DNA of 64,000 nucleotides from Aspergillus flavus (taxonomy: Eukaryota > Ascomycota > Eurotiomycetes > Eurotiales > Aspergillaceae). The position numbers were made by a program, and so were the translations under genes. Position 1 is the stretch's first letter; every line of letters starts with the position of its first letter. Of the stretch, positions 44,070 through 55,714 are shown piece by piece. A model generated the notes under the pieces. That model saw only the letters and a list, made by a program, of their open reading frames with translations, was not told the origin of the DNA and ran no database searches. Where the stretch lies: the NCBI RefSeq assembly GCF_009017415.1, contig NC_092409.1, positions 4,464,001 to 4,528,000 of the forward strand. Direction: 5' to 3'.

Positions 44070-45269
44070 ATGGGTCTAGACGGCGTACCTCAAGCCCAAG
44101 CCGTAACAGTGAGTCTCAAAGACCTCATCAACGGTAAGCCAACATATATATATAAACCCACCTCCACAACAACCATAAATCTAACCTTGAACACCAGGAA
44201 CCGTCTCCTTCGAAACCCTCACCGAAGCTTTCGGCCCCTCCTCTCTAGGCATAATCGTGGTAAAAGACCTAGACCCCGAATTCCAACGTCTACGCACCCA
44301 AGTCCTCTCCAACGCATCCTATCTCGCAGCCCTCCCCAACGACGAACTAGGTACAGTACACATCTACACTCCCCGGTCCAAAAACCCAACTAACCACCCC
44401 CCCGAAACAACACAGAATCCCTAACCAGTCCCTCCGCAAAATACCTCGTAGGCTGGTCCTGCGGCAAAGAAACCCTGCGATCCGGCCATTTCGACACCTT
44501 CAAGGGCTCCTACTACGTCAACTGCGCATTCTACCAAGACCCCACCCTCCAAGGCGCCCCCGCCGACAACTTCCCCGATCTATCCGAGTACACAGCCCCG
44601 AATATCTGGCCGCCGGCGGACCGATTGCCTACGTTCCGGCCCGCGCTGGAAGAGCTCTGTAGGCTTGTTATTGATACTGCGGCATTGGTGGCGAGGGCGT
44701 GTGATCGGTATGCGACGGAGAATATTGAGGGGTATAAGAGTGGGTACTTGGAGCATGTTGTTAGGACGAGTTTGACGACGAAGGCGAGGTTGTTGCATTA
44801 TTTTCCTGCCGAGGCTGGGGTGGGAGAGAGAGATGGGGAGGGAGAGGGAGAGGGGGATGATGATTGGTGTGCGACGCATTTGGATCATGGGTGTTTGACG
44901 GGTTTGACTTCTGCTATGTTTGTCGATGAGGTTGCTAGTCCTCCTGGGCAGGGAGGCGAGCTTGTTGAGTTGGGGGCTTCGCCGGATCCGAAGGCTGGGC
45001 TTTATATTCAGTCGAGGACTGGGAAGGTGGTTAAGGCTAATATTCCTCGGGATTGTTTGGCTTTTCAGACCGGGGAGGCGTTGCAGCTTATTACGAGAGG
45101 GAAGTTTAGGGCTGTGCCGCATTTTGTGAAGGGCGCGAAGCCTTCTGCGGGCAAGAGGATTGCGAGGAATACGTTGGCCGTGTTTACACAGCCGAATTTG
45201 GAGGAGGAGGTGGAGAGTGGGAAGAGTTTTGCGGAGTTTGCGAGGGAGGTGGTGGCGAGGACTTATTAG
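44070..45269 (+). CDS. 2-oxoglutarate/Fe(II) oxygenase-like protein (isopenicillin N synthase fold)
   Basis: Three exons (44070-44133, 44198-44350, 44416-45269) encode 356 residues. The metal-binding facial triad is visible: His227-x-Asp229 in CATHLDHGCLTG and His308 in RAVPHFVKG. Arg323 comes 15 residues later (RNTLAVF), where this fold binds 2-oxoglutarate. Other family marks are SLGIIVVKDLD at the start and PRDCLAFQTGEALQLIT. A Gly/Glu/Asp low-complexity insert (about 213-222) precedes the HxD. Such fungal proteins act in small-molecule metabolism or have unknown roles. No cluster genes surround it. The substrate is unknown. Confidence 0.82.
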
Positions 45270-45412
45270 GGTGGTGTGGAGATGAGATGTTTATTATCAT
45301 GATTGGTATGTATATAGTCTTGAGTTTCACATATTAAGGTTGCTATTGTACAGTTGAAGTTGGGTTATCCAGATACCTATAGGTACAGCAAGCATTTCCC
45401 AGCCTGGAGGTT

Positions 45413-47225
45413 TCATCGCCGGGTTACGGCACGTAGGGTTCCAAAAGGTAAAACATCTGCAATCCTCTTTGCGCCGGTAAAGAGCATGCAAAGACGGTCG
45501 ATTCCGCATCCCCAGCCACCTGTAGCGGGAAGGCCCCATTCCAGCGCCTCCAGGTAGCTCTCGTCGATTTCTGAAGACTCGTCTGCGTCCTTGCTGTAGC
45601 GTACTTGGTCTTCAAACTTGCGTCTTTGTTCAGACGGCGAGTTTTCCTCCTCGTATGTATTCACCACCTCCTTTCCTTCGATGAATAGTTCTCCCCGTGC
45701 AGCAACACGCTGGCCAGTGACTGGATGAATAAATGATTTGGACAAGGGCGATAGACATTCGGGAGGGTTGATGATAAAGGTCGGGTTTACACATTCGGGT
45801 TCAACATAGATGCTGCAGAGTTCATCCAAAAGTCGGGGGAGTGTTGGAGCCTCGGGAATCTCGAGTGATAAGTCCTTAAACAGTTGTTTCACTTGGGCCA
45901 CGGCATCCGGAGACGTGAGATCTGGGAGCTTGCGACCGATCTTTTCTTCAATTCCAGTGAGGAAATCAATACGACGGAACGGCGTTGAGAAGTCAACTTC
46001 GGTGGGCTTCAGAGTACCGTCTTTGTTAGTATCGCGGATATGTTGTGCCATGCCGGACAGTAGACTCTCCGTCATAGACAAAAGGTCTTCCAGGTTGGCA
46101 TAAGCATGATAGAATTCACATGTTGTAAACTCAGGGTTATGGGTCTTGTCAATGCCTATAGAAAGTCAGTCGTCCATGACTACTTTGTAAGAAAGCATTG
46201 AATAGATTGAGAGCAACGAACCTTCATTGCGAAACGAGGGTCCAATCTCGAAAACCCTATCAAAACCACCAACCACCAGGCGCTTCAGCCACAGTTCCGG
46301 TGCAATCCTGAGAGACAGCTGGCGGTCGGGAAATTCGGTCGCGGAAGTATAGAAGGGACGAGCGATAGCTCCACCGGCGATCGAATTGACGATGGGAGTG
46401 TTGACCTCCATGAAAGACCGATCAAGGAAGAATTGACGCAGATACTGAATGATCGCCGAGCGTGCCTTTATAATATCGGTCGTGGTTTGGTCTGCGAGGA
46501 ACTGGACATGACGGGGGTATGGCGAGTTCTCGTGCTCTTTCGCATCCAGAGGGACATCATGGAGACAGGGAGACAAAAGCTGGGGCAATTCAGTGGCCAC
46601 AACCGTGAGCTCTCCTCGTCCGGTGCGGTGAGGTCTACCTGTTACAGCTATGGCAAGGGTTCAGCCTAAGCGAACATACAGACGTGGCTGTAGAAAAACG
46701 TACAGAAAGCGTCACCGCGACGGAGCAAACGGTAAAGCTTCTTAAAGGCTTCCGGGGTTATCCCGGGCAGTTGACGAAGGTTGCACATAACTTGGACTTT
46801 GTGGCCATTTTGGACGATATCGAAGAAGATCAATTTGCTTCCGGCAAGTCTATACGTACGTATCCTACCTACTAACCTAAGTACAAAAGACAACAAGGTA
46901 GAGCCGACTAAGGCTGAGACCTACCACAAACGACGACGGAGTCGCCTTCTACTGTTTCATTATTTTCTAGGTGGTTGTATCGGTCGCGGAATTCCGAACA
47001 GCTCACGGAGCGACCGTCTGCTGCTAAGCGAGGATACGGATCAGGACAGACATTTTGAACCTCTTGTAGCCGTTCCTTGAAAGCCCTTTCGGGCGAAGCT
47101 GCACTGCTGCTACTCCTAGTGCTGGTGGAAACAATGGAGGAATGGTTAATTGCTTGAGCCAGCTGAGCTCTGGAAGAGTAAGACCATTTTACATTCGTGG
47201 AGACGGACAACCCTGTTCTGATCAT
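45413..47225 (-). CDS. msk1: Mitochondrial lysyl-tRNA synthetase
   Basis: Four exons on the minus strand (46925-47225, 46704-46868, 46222-46647, 45413-46155) encode 544 residues. The N-terminus is rich in Arg, Ser and Thr with almost no acids up to about residue 45, a mitochondrial presequence. An OB-fold anticodon-binding domain follows (RIRTYRLAGSKLIFFDI). The class II core has motif 2 FRNEG (294-298), HNPEFTTCEFYHAY, and motif 3 GGWGCGIDRLCML (about 510-522). The fingerprint DVLPFGTLRAV near the end is typical of LysRS. It charges mitochondrial tRNA-Lys. It is divergent from tim10, with about 600 bp between starts. Confidence 0.95.
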
Positions 47226-47822
47226 TCAAAGTTAGCACAGGATCGAAGCGATAATGTGCGTACAAAGAAGAAAGAAAACAAATTCGAGCAATTGAATCCA
47301 GTCAGAGTCAAAAAGTAGCTTCCGTTGCGTTCATTGCCTACAAAGCAGGCATCATACTGCAGCGGTTCTGAATTGGAAGGGATCTGATTCGTCCTCGGAT
47401 GGCTTTGCAGGGGAAAAGAATATAAGAAAGGCACAAGCGATGGTTCTTACCTTGACCAAAGTCTCCCAGAGACCAACTGTGAAGCCCACCTGGGGCGAAC
47501 TGAATGCATTTGCAATGGATACGAGGTGGAAGACTACGAAGTCGTCCGTCACATCGCGGACGGTAAGAGAGTGTGTGGGAATCAAAAAGCAAAACGAGCG
47601 AAAAGCCGAAGAAAAATCGTTCGAAGGCGGTGAAGGTGGTCCAAGCTTCCGACTGGAACTTCCGATTAACCATCATTCCAGACAACATTTATCTCCATCC
47701 TCTATACCAGCATCAACCCAACTTCTTTCTAGTTTTGTCAGTAAAAGTCCATGGATTAGCTAACTATCAACGCTAATATCTTCCTAGTGTATATTCCGAT
47801 TACCTTTTCAATAACCAACACC
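47226..47822. promoter_or_regulatory. Divergent region msk1 / tim10
   Basis: Start codons of two genes for mitochondrial proteins face away from each other across 597 bp. Open frames of up to 116 codons occur on both strands, but without family features. A pyrimidine-rich part precedes each ATG. No defined element was recognised. Confidence 0.5.
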
Positions 47823-48238
47823 ATGTCTTTCCTCTTTGGCGGTCCTCCCAAGATGTCCTCGGCAGAGAAGATTGCTGCCGCAGAGACCGAAGTTGAGATG
47901 ATTTCAGACATGTTCAACCGGTGAGCTCCTTGATACAATCCCAGTTCGCACTCAAAATCAATATTGCTTTGGAATTACCCTTCGAATCTCCGTTCACAAA
48001 TGCAACTCGATATCTAAATGACAGCGATGCTAATGCCGACAATCTGCTTAGTCTGACCGAGTCTTGCACCAAGAAGTGCATTCCCAACGACTACCGTGAA
48101 GGCGACCTGAACAAGGGCGAGTCTGTCTGCCTCGACCGCTGCGTCTCCAAGTTCTTCGAAGTCAACATCAAGGTCAGCGAGAAGATGCAGGGCGAAGCCG
48201 CCAACAAGCAGGGCGGTGGTATGGGATTCGGCATGTAA
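47823..48238 (+). CDS. tim10: Mitochondrial intermembrane-space chaperone Tim10
   Basis: Two exons (47823-47920, 48052-48238) encode 94 residues. The twin CX3C motif of the small Tim family is complete: Cys38/Cys42 and Cys59/Cys63. Flanking text ([41 protein letters not shown]) is that of Tim10, and the C-terminus is Gly/Met-rich. Tim10 forms a hexamer with Tim9 that escorts carrier proteins and other membrane proteins across the intermembrane space to the TIM22 complex. The intron is 131 bp, with a GCTAAT branch site 18 bp before the acceptor. Confidence 0.96.
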
Positions 48239-48608
48239 ACGGATGAGAAGTCTGCTGCCTCATGGGCAAAACCTCCCTTCCGAAACATAATTTATGTTCT
48301 TTTTACGCTCGAGTTTGCCTTTATGTTGCTCGTGTCAGGCGCGGATCTTGCCTTGGTTTCAGAGATCATCTTTTGCCGGGAAGCGTTGCATTTGGGTTTT
48401 AGTTCTCAAGATTGTCGATTCCGGGGCACTCTATGCCGGCTGGTTATGATCGCAGTCTGCTAGATGGGTGCTGGGGTGGTGAAAATGTTTGGGTCTTGGT
48501 CATGGTTCTGCGCATGGCATGGTTAATTGAATCTTTTTATATTATGTACAATAGAAGTGAATATATATGTCACAGTATTACATTACAGGTGTCGGTTCAA
48601 AACAACAA
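48239..48608. other. Convergent 3' region tim10 / STB6-type gene
   Basis: This holds the 3' UTRs of two converging genes. GT-rich plus-strand sequence around 48460-48520 and an AT stretch (TATATATGTC near 48563) are seen; there is no gene. Confidence 0.55.
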
Positions 48609-51182
48609 CTACGAAGAGAACCCAGTGAATCTTCCTAACCGTGCAAGCCAGGAGCAGTTTTGCTTTTCTTCTTCCCCACGGACCAACGTCTTAACCCTTG
48701 TTTCTATCTCCTCAATGTGTCTCTCAAACTCACCTAGCCCAGTCTCGACTTCCTCGACCTTGGACCCGAGGACATTGAGCTCGTAGTCTAGTTTTGCACT
48801 CATCATCTCGACCCGTCTCATGTGGTCCGTCAGTGAGGAGTGTTCCTCAGACAGGAGGTCACTAGATCTCTCTCGAATCCCTTGATAATGGTTGAGCTTC
48901 TCCAAATAGGTTGTGTTGACCCTTTCATGAGTTTCGTAGAACACTCGATTCAAGTCATCCACTGAACCCACTTGTTTTTCGACCCAGGGAACAGTGCCCT
49001 CGCTCAAGCCTTGAACTCTGGAGCTGAATATTCGTGCGTCAGACACTAGCATATCCTCTTCAGCAATAGCTTCTTCCAAGCTGGCGTCGGGGTTTTCGGA
49101 GTCTTCAACCTTCCCCTTCAAGTCTTCCCATCCCAGTATAACCTCTTCGACAGTGCTGAACGACAGATGTCGCGGCCAGTAATTATCCAAATGTTCACTG
49201 TCGTCTGCACGATAAAGCTCAGCACTGCTCTGCGGCCGGCGCAATGACATGATGCCAAACTCTGACGTCTGATCTTCGGCGGGTGCGTCAGTTGATCGCG
49301 TCTTCCACCGCTCTAGATCTTGCGACTCCTCATCTTCCCGAGTTAAAGACACCTTCTGGGAGCCATCGGAGGGTTCGTTTGATGCTACAGATTCGATTGT
49401 TATAGCTGGAAGTTTGACATCGGATGACTTTGGCACAAGGTTGTTAAGCGGTGTTTCGACACTCAGTTCGTGAGGCTGGGTTGGCATCTCGGTGTCAGGA
49501 ACGCTCTCAGGTTCGGGTTGTCGACCGCCGTCAGAAGCGATCTTTGAAGGGGCTATCTCAGTGTCGCTCTCTAATGGAGGAATATAAGCTGCATCACCAA
49601 CGAGATCCGCATCGTCCTTTGTCTTCGGGAGGTGTGACCGCAGACCCACTGCATCCTTGAACCTGCCAAACCCAGCTCGCGCATCTGACACTTTCCCACT
49701 AACTCCTCGCCGTACCAACCTGCCTATATTCTGATCTTTATCATCAAGGGTGTTACCAGATTCGAGAGGCTTTCCTGGGCGTTCCGACCCCTGATAAGAA
49801 CGTTCCGCAATCAAATCATCGTGGGAGCTTCGTTTGCGACTGGTCCACAGGTATCCACCTTGATCATCTGTAGTAAACATCATGTCGGCACCTGGATGTC
49901 CTCCAGCAAAGCTATCTCCAACGCCGCCCTTGCGTGGTTTTCCTCTCCAAAGCCACTTTGCTCTTTCACCCGTGACTAGATGTGCGAAGTTGTCAACATC
50001 TAGGGTTTCAATATCAGCGATGCCGCCCTTTTCCCGGCCCCGCACCATACCCATGACCATTTCGCCTCCATGGCCACTCAACTCAGCCATGGTGGACTTA
50101 ACGGCATCGGTCCAGCCCTCCGCATTTGCGGCCTTGGCAGTGACCCGATGGAGTCGGTCCAATGTTTGACGGTCCAATCTGCGGGTGCGTTTTAGCTTTT
50201 GAGATTTCTGGAAACTACTGATTCCTCTTTTTAAGTTAGAGATATCAAAGGCATCTTTGCCAACAGGTGCACCAAAAGCGTGAAGCCGATTTCGGGCCCC
50301 CATGAGCGTCCCGAGAAGCGCAGCCACAGTAGTTGGCCCCAAGACACCATCGCTGGGTTCGATATTGTATAGATCCACGCCAATGTCCGTCCACCAATCG
50401 CTAATTGCTGCTTCTGTCACATCACATAAGATCCCATCAACATACTCCGGAGCCAGATTTCCAAACATCATCAAGGCAATCTGGCACTGCTTCACAAGCT
50501 CTATGACGGCCGAATAAAGCGGGACTCTCTCGCTGGTCCGGTAAAGATGGTAGAACTTGGCTTCAGTTGCGGCCGTTGGTGGTTGTAGCTTTAATCCCGC
50601 TCGGCCTGAACAGTTCAGCCGTTTCAAGTTTTCGTTCACGATAAAATCGTCCTTGTGTTTATGGATGTCACCATCAGGCACCGGGATGACAGTAAGAGCT
50701 GAAGGAAATGTGCTCAAATCAGTTACGAACAGAGTCCCAAACGGTGTCTCTTTTCTGCGTGCTTCGCATTCTTTGACTGCATCGAAATATAGTTTTAAGC
50801 GGGGGGACCAAGTGGATTCATCCGTAGGAACGCTTAGCAATCCTGCTACCACTTTGTGCGAAGGCTCTCCCGTATAAGTCGTAATTATAAAAGTAGGGTG
50901 AATCCTCGAACAGGCCCATTGTTCAACAATGTATATCTCATAGCCCTGGAGAATCAAGCGTCGATGCAGCACAATCGTCGAAGGATCTTCTTCAAGGTAT
51001 CGGAGCGCGACAGGATCGGTGAAGACGATCCTCTGGTGACCAGGGAGAGGCGGTTGCCCATCGGGGCCGCTATGGGATGAAGGGCTTTCTTTGGGGCCAA
51101 CTGATTGTTTCGTAGTCTCGCGCTGCATAGTAGTAGTAGAAGGCGCAGCCTGTGCGCCGTGTTGCGTTGCGGATTGCGACAT
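48609..51182 (-). CDS. STB6/STB2-type protein (putative Sin3-associated)
   Basis: This single exon encodes 857 residues on the minus strand. The first 60 residues are Ser/Thr/Pro-rich. The conserved N-terminal domain then begins (QRIVFTDPVALRYLEEDPS, GYEIYIVEQWACSRIHPTFI, PSALTVIPVPDGDI, SDWWTDIGVDLYNIEPSDG, GPTTVAALLGTLMGARNRL). This is the domain shared by yeast Stb6 and Stb2, which were found as Sin3-binding proteins. The GPTTVAALLG part resembles a peptidoglycan-binding-like fold, but this is only a pattern. The middle is low-complexity and acidic. The last 150 residues are predicted coiled coil (LEKLNHYQGIRERSSDLL to VKTLVRGEEEKQ). The cell role in filamentous fungi is not established. 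Confidence 0.8.
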   Translation of the reverse strand: MSQSATQHGAQAAPSTTTMQRETTKQSVGPKESPSSHSGPDGQPPLPGHQRIVFTDPVALRYLEEDPSTIVLHRRLILQGYEIYIVEQWACSRIHPTFIITTYTGEPSHKVVAGLLSVPTDESTWSPRLKLYFDAVKECEARRKETPFGTLFVTDLSTFPSALTVIPVPDGDIHKHKDDFIVNENLKRLNCSGRAGLKLQPPTAATEAKFYHLYRTSERVPLYSAVIELVKQCQIALMMFGNLAPEYVDGILCDVTEAAISDWWTDIGVDLYNIEPSDGVLGPTTVAALLGTLMGARNRLHAFGAPVGKDAFDISNLKRGISSFQKSQKLKRTRRLDRQTLDRLHRVTAKAANAEGWTDAVKSTMAELSGHGGEMVMGMVRGREKGGIADIETLDVDNFAHLVTGERAKWLWRGKPRKGGVGDSFAGGHPGADMMFTTDDQGGYLWTSRKRSSHDDLIAERSYQGSERPGKPLESGNTLDDKDQNIGRLVRRGVSGKVSDARAGFGRFKDAVGLRSHLPKTKDDADLVGDAAYIPPLESDTEIAPSKIASDGGRQPEPESVPDTEMPTQPHELSVETPLNNLVPKSSDVKLPAITIESVASNEPSDGSQKVSLTREDEESQDLERWKTRSTDAPAEDQTSEFGIMSLRRPQSSAELYRADDSEHLDNYWPRHLSFSTVEEVILGWEDLKGKVEDSENPDASLEEAIAEEDMLVSDARIFSSRVQGLSEGTVPWVEKQVGSVDDLNRVFYETHERVNTTYLEKLNHYQGIRERSSDLLSEEHSSLTDHMRRVEMMSAKLDYELNVLGSKVEEVETGLGEFERHIEEIETRVKTLVRGEEEKQNCSWLARLGRFTGFSS

Positions 51183-53231
51183 AGTAGAAACAAGGAGCTC
51201 CTACCGAGGTGCTAATGAATGGAGGTTCATGTCCTTGAGATTCGAACTGAAGAACCACGAGGAACGTAACCTCGAGGGGGGTCCAGTGACCAAGCACAGC
51301 GTAAGGGGAAGGAAAAGGGCTGACCCTCCTGGGGTCAGTGTCGTTCTGTACAGCAAGCAGGAGAAGATCGGGACATATCCGAGGGGTGTGTGTGGAGGTC
51401 TTTGCGGGTTTATAGTCTGGAACGTGGGAACGAGAAGCGGGAATACGGGTCAGCCATGGCGCTTGTAGACAGCTTTTAAAAGTATCGGTATAGAGAGGGG
51501 GGTTTTGTTGCCATTGTCTTCGGCGACGTCACAGATGTCCATATTTATGGAAGCGGTGAGCGGCTAAGCCACAACAAATATCAATCCAACCGTCGTCTAG
51601 ATAATCCCAGGACTTGAGAGATTGATTGCTACTCCTACCTCTGGCTGATGCGCTATCACTAGTCAGCATGTGAAGACGCTTCTAGCCCAGGGTATAGAAC
51701 GCCACAATCTTTAGCACCCGATGGGAAAAAACAGCTGCCTAGTTGCATTTCAGCCACACACCAATATGTAGCTTAAAATTAGAGTGTGAATACACCGCCA
51801 CGTATGGCAGGCGAGACAATCAGTTTCGACTGAGGACCACTCTGTACTACCGGACAGAACTTCCACAAGGACCACGGTTCGTACAACTTATGCAACTATC
51901 TATTTACATACATACTATCTACAAGCTCTGGCAAACTCCTCTTCTCTACAGGCCTCCAACATGGGAGGCAAACAGCAGTGAAAAGAAGACTGAGAATCTC
52001 GAGTACTTCCCAAATGGGCCGTGACATGAAAGATGCCACAAGACGCACTCTTAGACTAACTCATACAAATATGAGCCAGGGCAGTTTGTTTTCAAAAATT
52101 CCTAGCCGACCCGAAGGCCAACTAGAGCGGTCAAAAAAATAGTTTTCAACTAGCAAAAACACGATCTCGGATGTCTCCTCACTGATACGTGTATTGCCCG
52201 TGCACTAGGATGGAGAGGAAAAGAAAAAAAAGGCTAAAGTGTTGGCGGGTGTCCCGGCCTTTTATAGACATGCCAAGACCTGACGGGCGCGCTAGCGTAA
52301 GCGAGCTGCTTATCGGGTATACCCTCGAATGTGATTGGTGGTTGAGTGTTGAGTCAACACGTCCATCAGTACAGAGTAGTATGGCGGAAGTCACCTCTCA
52401 GAAGTATCCATACTTTGTAGATATCCCAGGACAGTAGTACAATCAAACAGCCTGCCATGTTGCTGAGCAAGCGACTGATCCTTGTATCGCCGATATGTTG
52501 TAGCCTACTCGTACATATATTAAAGTACTATGTGGAACAAATGCTAGGTAAAACCCGGAGGTTACGTCTTTGGTCCATGTTGTGTTCATCTACGAGGGCT
52601 ACTCAAATTACCATGACTATGTTGGTTTACAAGTCGTCAACTCCGCGCTGGGTTTTTGCTCCGCTGCAGTACTTATGATTTTTTGCTGAAAGTCCTGAAA
52701 AGAAAAACAGTTGCTTCAGAATGTGGTCCTTCTTCACCTTAGGCTTATGTATAGGACTGCGAAATTCGATCCGTAGACTAAATACAATGGTTTGGACTTC
52801 GGGGCAAAGGAGGGACACAGTAAGCGCTTTTAAGTATCATCCAATTCTCAACTGTTCTCGCAGCAGCCCCTTTAAGGTTAGCATTGTGCCTGATATGTTG
52901 GCAGCGTTGTCAGGAGGGGTAAAGGAGAACCACGCCCGCCCCCGGAACACGTGACTGTCCATGTCGTAATGCCCGTCCCTCCGACGATAGAGCAAATGAC
53001 CATCCAACCGACTCACACAATCTCCACTGCGTGAACCAGATGACCTAGCTAGCTGGATCTACTAGAGGAACTGCTCCTTCGTACTCTTTGCTACCTCATC
53101 ATATATCCATATACTGAAACTTCAACTATAGCTCCCGTATGGCTATCGCCTTCTCACGGCGGTAACTTGTCGGACTCCGCTTTTATCACACTACTACTCC
53201 CAGCTTATCACGGACCTCCTGCTTCACCACC
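51183..53231. other. Intergenic region of 2 kb
   Basis: This is upstream of both the STB6-type gene (minus) and gid2 (plus), so it contains both promoters. GA-rich sequence occurs at 51240-51500. Frames of 70-125 codons on either strand have no family features. I see no other gene. Confidence 0.5.
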
Positions 53232-54727
53232 ATGGAGCTTGTTAAAAAAGAACACGAACGACTGGCGAAGAAGATCAAAGCTGCTCAGGGCATCAAGAAT
53301 GTGCAGACAACTATAGACCTGCTACAGTCCGCACGAGACGCTATTGCTTCCGGTTGGTTCACCTCTTTTAATGTTTCAGATGCCCGCAATTAGCTTTCAC
53401 ATCCGGCTTAACACTCAAACCAATTATGACCAAATAGTTCTTGACTACATATAAATACTTATAAATATTTAGATCCGAGTCAGACGTCTATAACATTGGC
53501 CAAGCTTCAAAACTCCGTGAAGTCTTCCTTCGACTCTATAAATGACAGTCTCAAAGACACTCATAGCAGCCTCAACAAGTATTCAAAGGCTTTAGATAAG
53601 GTATCACCGCCAAAATTCCAGCCACAAAAAAAAGCCGAGAGATCAAAAGCACATAGCTTACACCCTCATAGCTCTTTAAAGACAGACCACTTCCAAGTAC
53701 CGAACATGATGCCCTCGCCTCCCAAGAGCACCTCATCAACCGAGCTATCGCCATGCATCTCCTCCGAGAAGGACAGTTCTCTGTCGCTGCAACATTCCTC
53801 TCCGAAATGGCGGAGAAAAAGGCCATGGAGTCACAGCAACAAGCGAGCACGGGCGCCTCGGAAAACGCAGCGACGCTCTTAGATATAGATGAAGTCCCGT
53901 CGAACGAGGTTCGGAAACAGTTTGCTACCATGTACTACATATTACATGAAATGAAAGAGAATAACAACTTGCTCCCGGCAATCCAATGGTCAAGGGATAA
54001 TCGGGAAGCATTGGAAGCCAGAGGAAGTAACCTTGAATTCGAACTGTGCCGGTTGCAGTTCGTCTGGCTTTTCCATGGTGGGCCTGATAGGCAGGGACCT
54101 ATTCCCACAGGGCGACAAGAGGCTTTGGAGTACGCCAGGCGCGAATTTCAGAGTTTCTTACCCAGGTATCTCCGGGAGGTTCAACAGCTTATAGGAGCAA
54201 TGGCTTTCTGTCCCAATCTGCAAGACTCTCCTTATAAAGCCATCTTCAACAATCCGTCTGCGTGGGAAGATGTGGCACACTCTTTTACTCGGGAATTCTG
54301 CTCTCTCCTCGGGTTATCTGCTGATTCGCCTCTGTACATCGCTGCTACAGCCGGTGCGATAGCCCTGCCGACGTTATTAAAGCTGCAAACCATCATGAAA
54401 GCAAAGCGCACAGAGTGGACCACAGAAAATGAGCTTCCGGTGAGTGCAGCCAGTCCTTTTTTTTTTTTTGTTTTTTGTGCTATCTTTCGCTAATTGTGTA
54501 CAATCTAGGTCGAAATTCCGCTTCCACCGTCGTACCTCTTCCATTCCATTTTCGTCTGCCCCGTTTCCAAGGAACAAACCACTGATGACAATCCCCCGAT
54601 GATGATGCCATGTGGTCACGTTATCGCAGAGGAATCACTTAAACGGTTATGCAAGGGCAGTAGATTCAAGTGTCCTTATTGCCCTATGGAAAGTCATCCC
54701 CGGGAGGCGAGGAAGGTCTTCCTGTAG
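53232..54727 (+). CDS. gid2: GID/CTLH E3 ubiquitin ligase subunit Rmd5/Gid2
   Basis: Four exons (53232-53352, 53473-53600, 53672-54439, 54509-54727) encode 411 residues. An N-terminal helical part with a coiled coil is followed by [19 protein letters not shown] (LisH-like) and the CTLH/CRA region ([26 protein letters not shown]). The C-terminus is the reduced RING of this family: Cys356-Pro, Cys374-Gly-His376 and Cys394-Pro-Tyr-Cys397, within MMMPCGHVI and FKCPYCPME. Rmd5 and Fyv10 form the catalytic pair of the GID ligase, which degrades gluconeogenic enzymes when glucose returns. The first donor (GTTGGT) is weaker than usual but fits the phase. Confidence 0.92.
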
Positions 54728-55714
54728 GACATGATAGATATTGGCTTTTCTGTTTCGGTGGTTGGATGGCGTAATGGTGAGACATCTCTACACACATCAA
54801 GTTTTGAATTGCAAATGGAAATCGGAATTGGCAGCGCGGGCATGTTATGTTACCTCTGGCGTTTGGGGTAATCGGCAAATTCCGGACTGGACATGGTTTT
54901 TAAAGGGCTATACATATTGACAGCCCAAGCATATATCTTTATCAATGCTATAATTAAAATACTGACTGGAATGTGATGTCTTCGAAAGTTCCACGAGCTA
55001 AATTCACTAGATAAGAAAAAGAAATGAAAAGGGGCTAAAAAAAATGCCGAGATGCGATTACCCCCACGTTGTCCCCATCAATGATAGATCCAGTTCTCTT
55101 ACAAGTTTTACCACCAGGGGGATCTGTGGTTGCATAAACCCATGAAACATGCAAGTAAGAGATCGTCCAAATTCAATTGATGTATCAAGTTTCCAGTCCA
55201 ACTGAAGCAAACAATTCGTCTATTGCGGTCTTGGGATCCACACCCCCTTTCCCTTTTCCGTAACGTAATTGGGCAATGGCTGCCCCGTGACTGCGCGAGG
55301 ATTTGGCGATGCACGAAACCACTTTACGCGTGCATTACCCAGCCTTACGCGTCTCCAATCATCGTTGCAGATAATATTCTCGACAGACAAGAGACGAAAT
55401 CCTGGTCGAGCTGATGGTTAACAAGATGGATGCATCAGAAACCATACAAAAGGCCCTGTTTGCCCCCGGCGCCTTGATCACAAAATGACTCGACTCCCCC
55501 GACCCCTTTTCTTCCACAATCCGTACCGACCGACGTTCATACGGTAGCAGTACATGTATTCTCCATCCGTTTCATGGTTGCCCTGAGCTTTATTAAAGCA
55601 AAAGAACCCCTGAATCCATTCCTACCTATTCCTTCCATATCTCTCCCTCACTACAAGAGAAACCGCTCCTCCCAAACGCCAACCGAACAACACTAGCGTA
55701 GTGATCCCAGAAAA
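54728..55714. other. Intergenic region of about 1 kb
   Basis: This holds the gid2 3' UTR, then an A-rich stretch (55010-55040) and the leader of the BTB gene, with CT-rich sequence at 55600-55680. No coding frame is supported. Confidence 0.55.

Noticed and set aside
44580..45122. 180-codon minus-strand frame, Arg/Pro-rich, across the oxygenase-like gene
   Set aside because: It is a shadow of the plus-strand exon that carries the HxD and His motifs.
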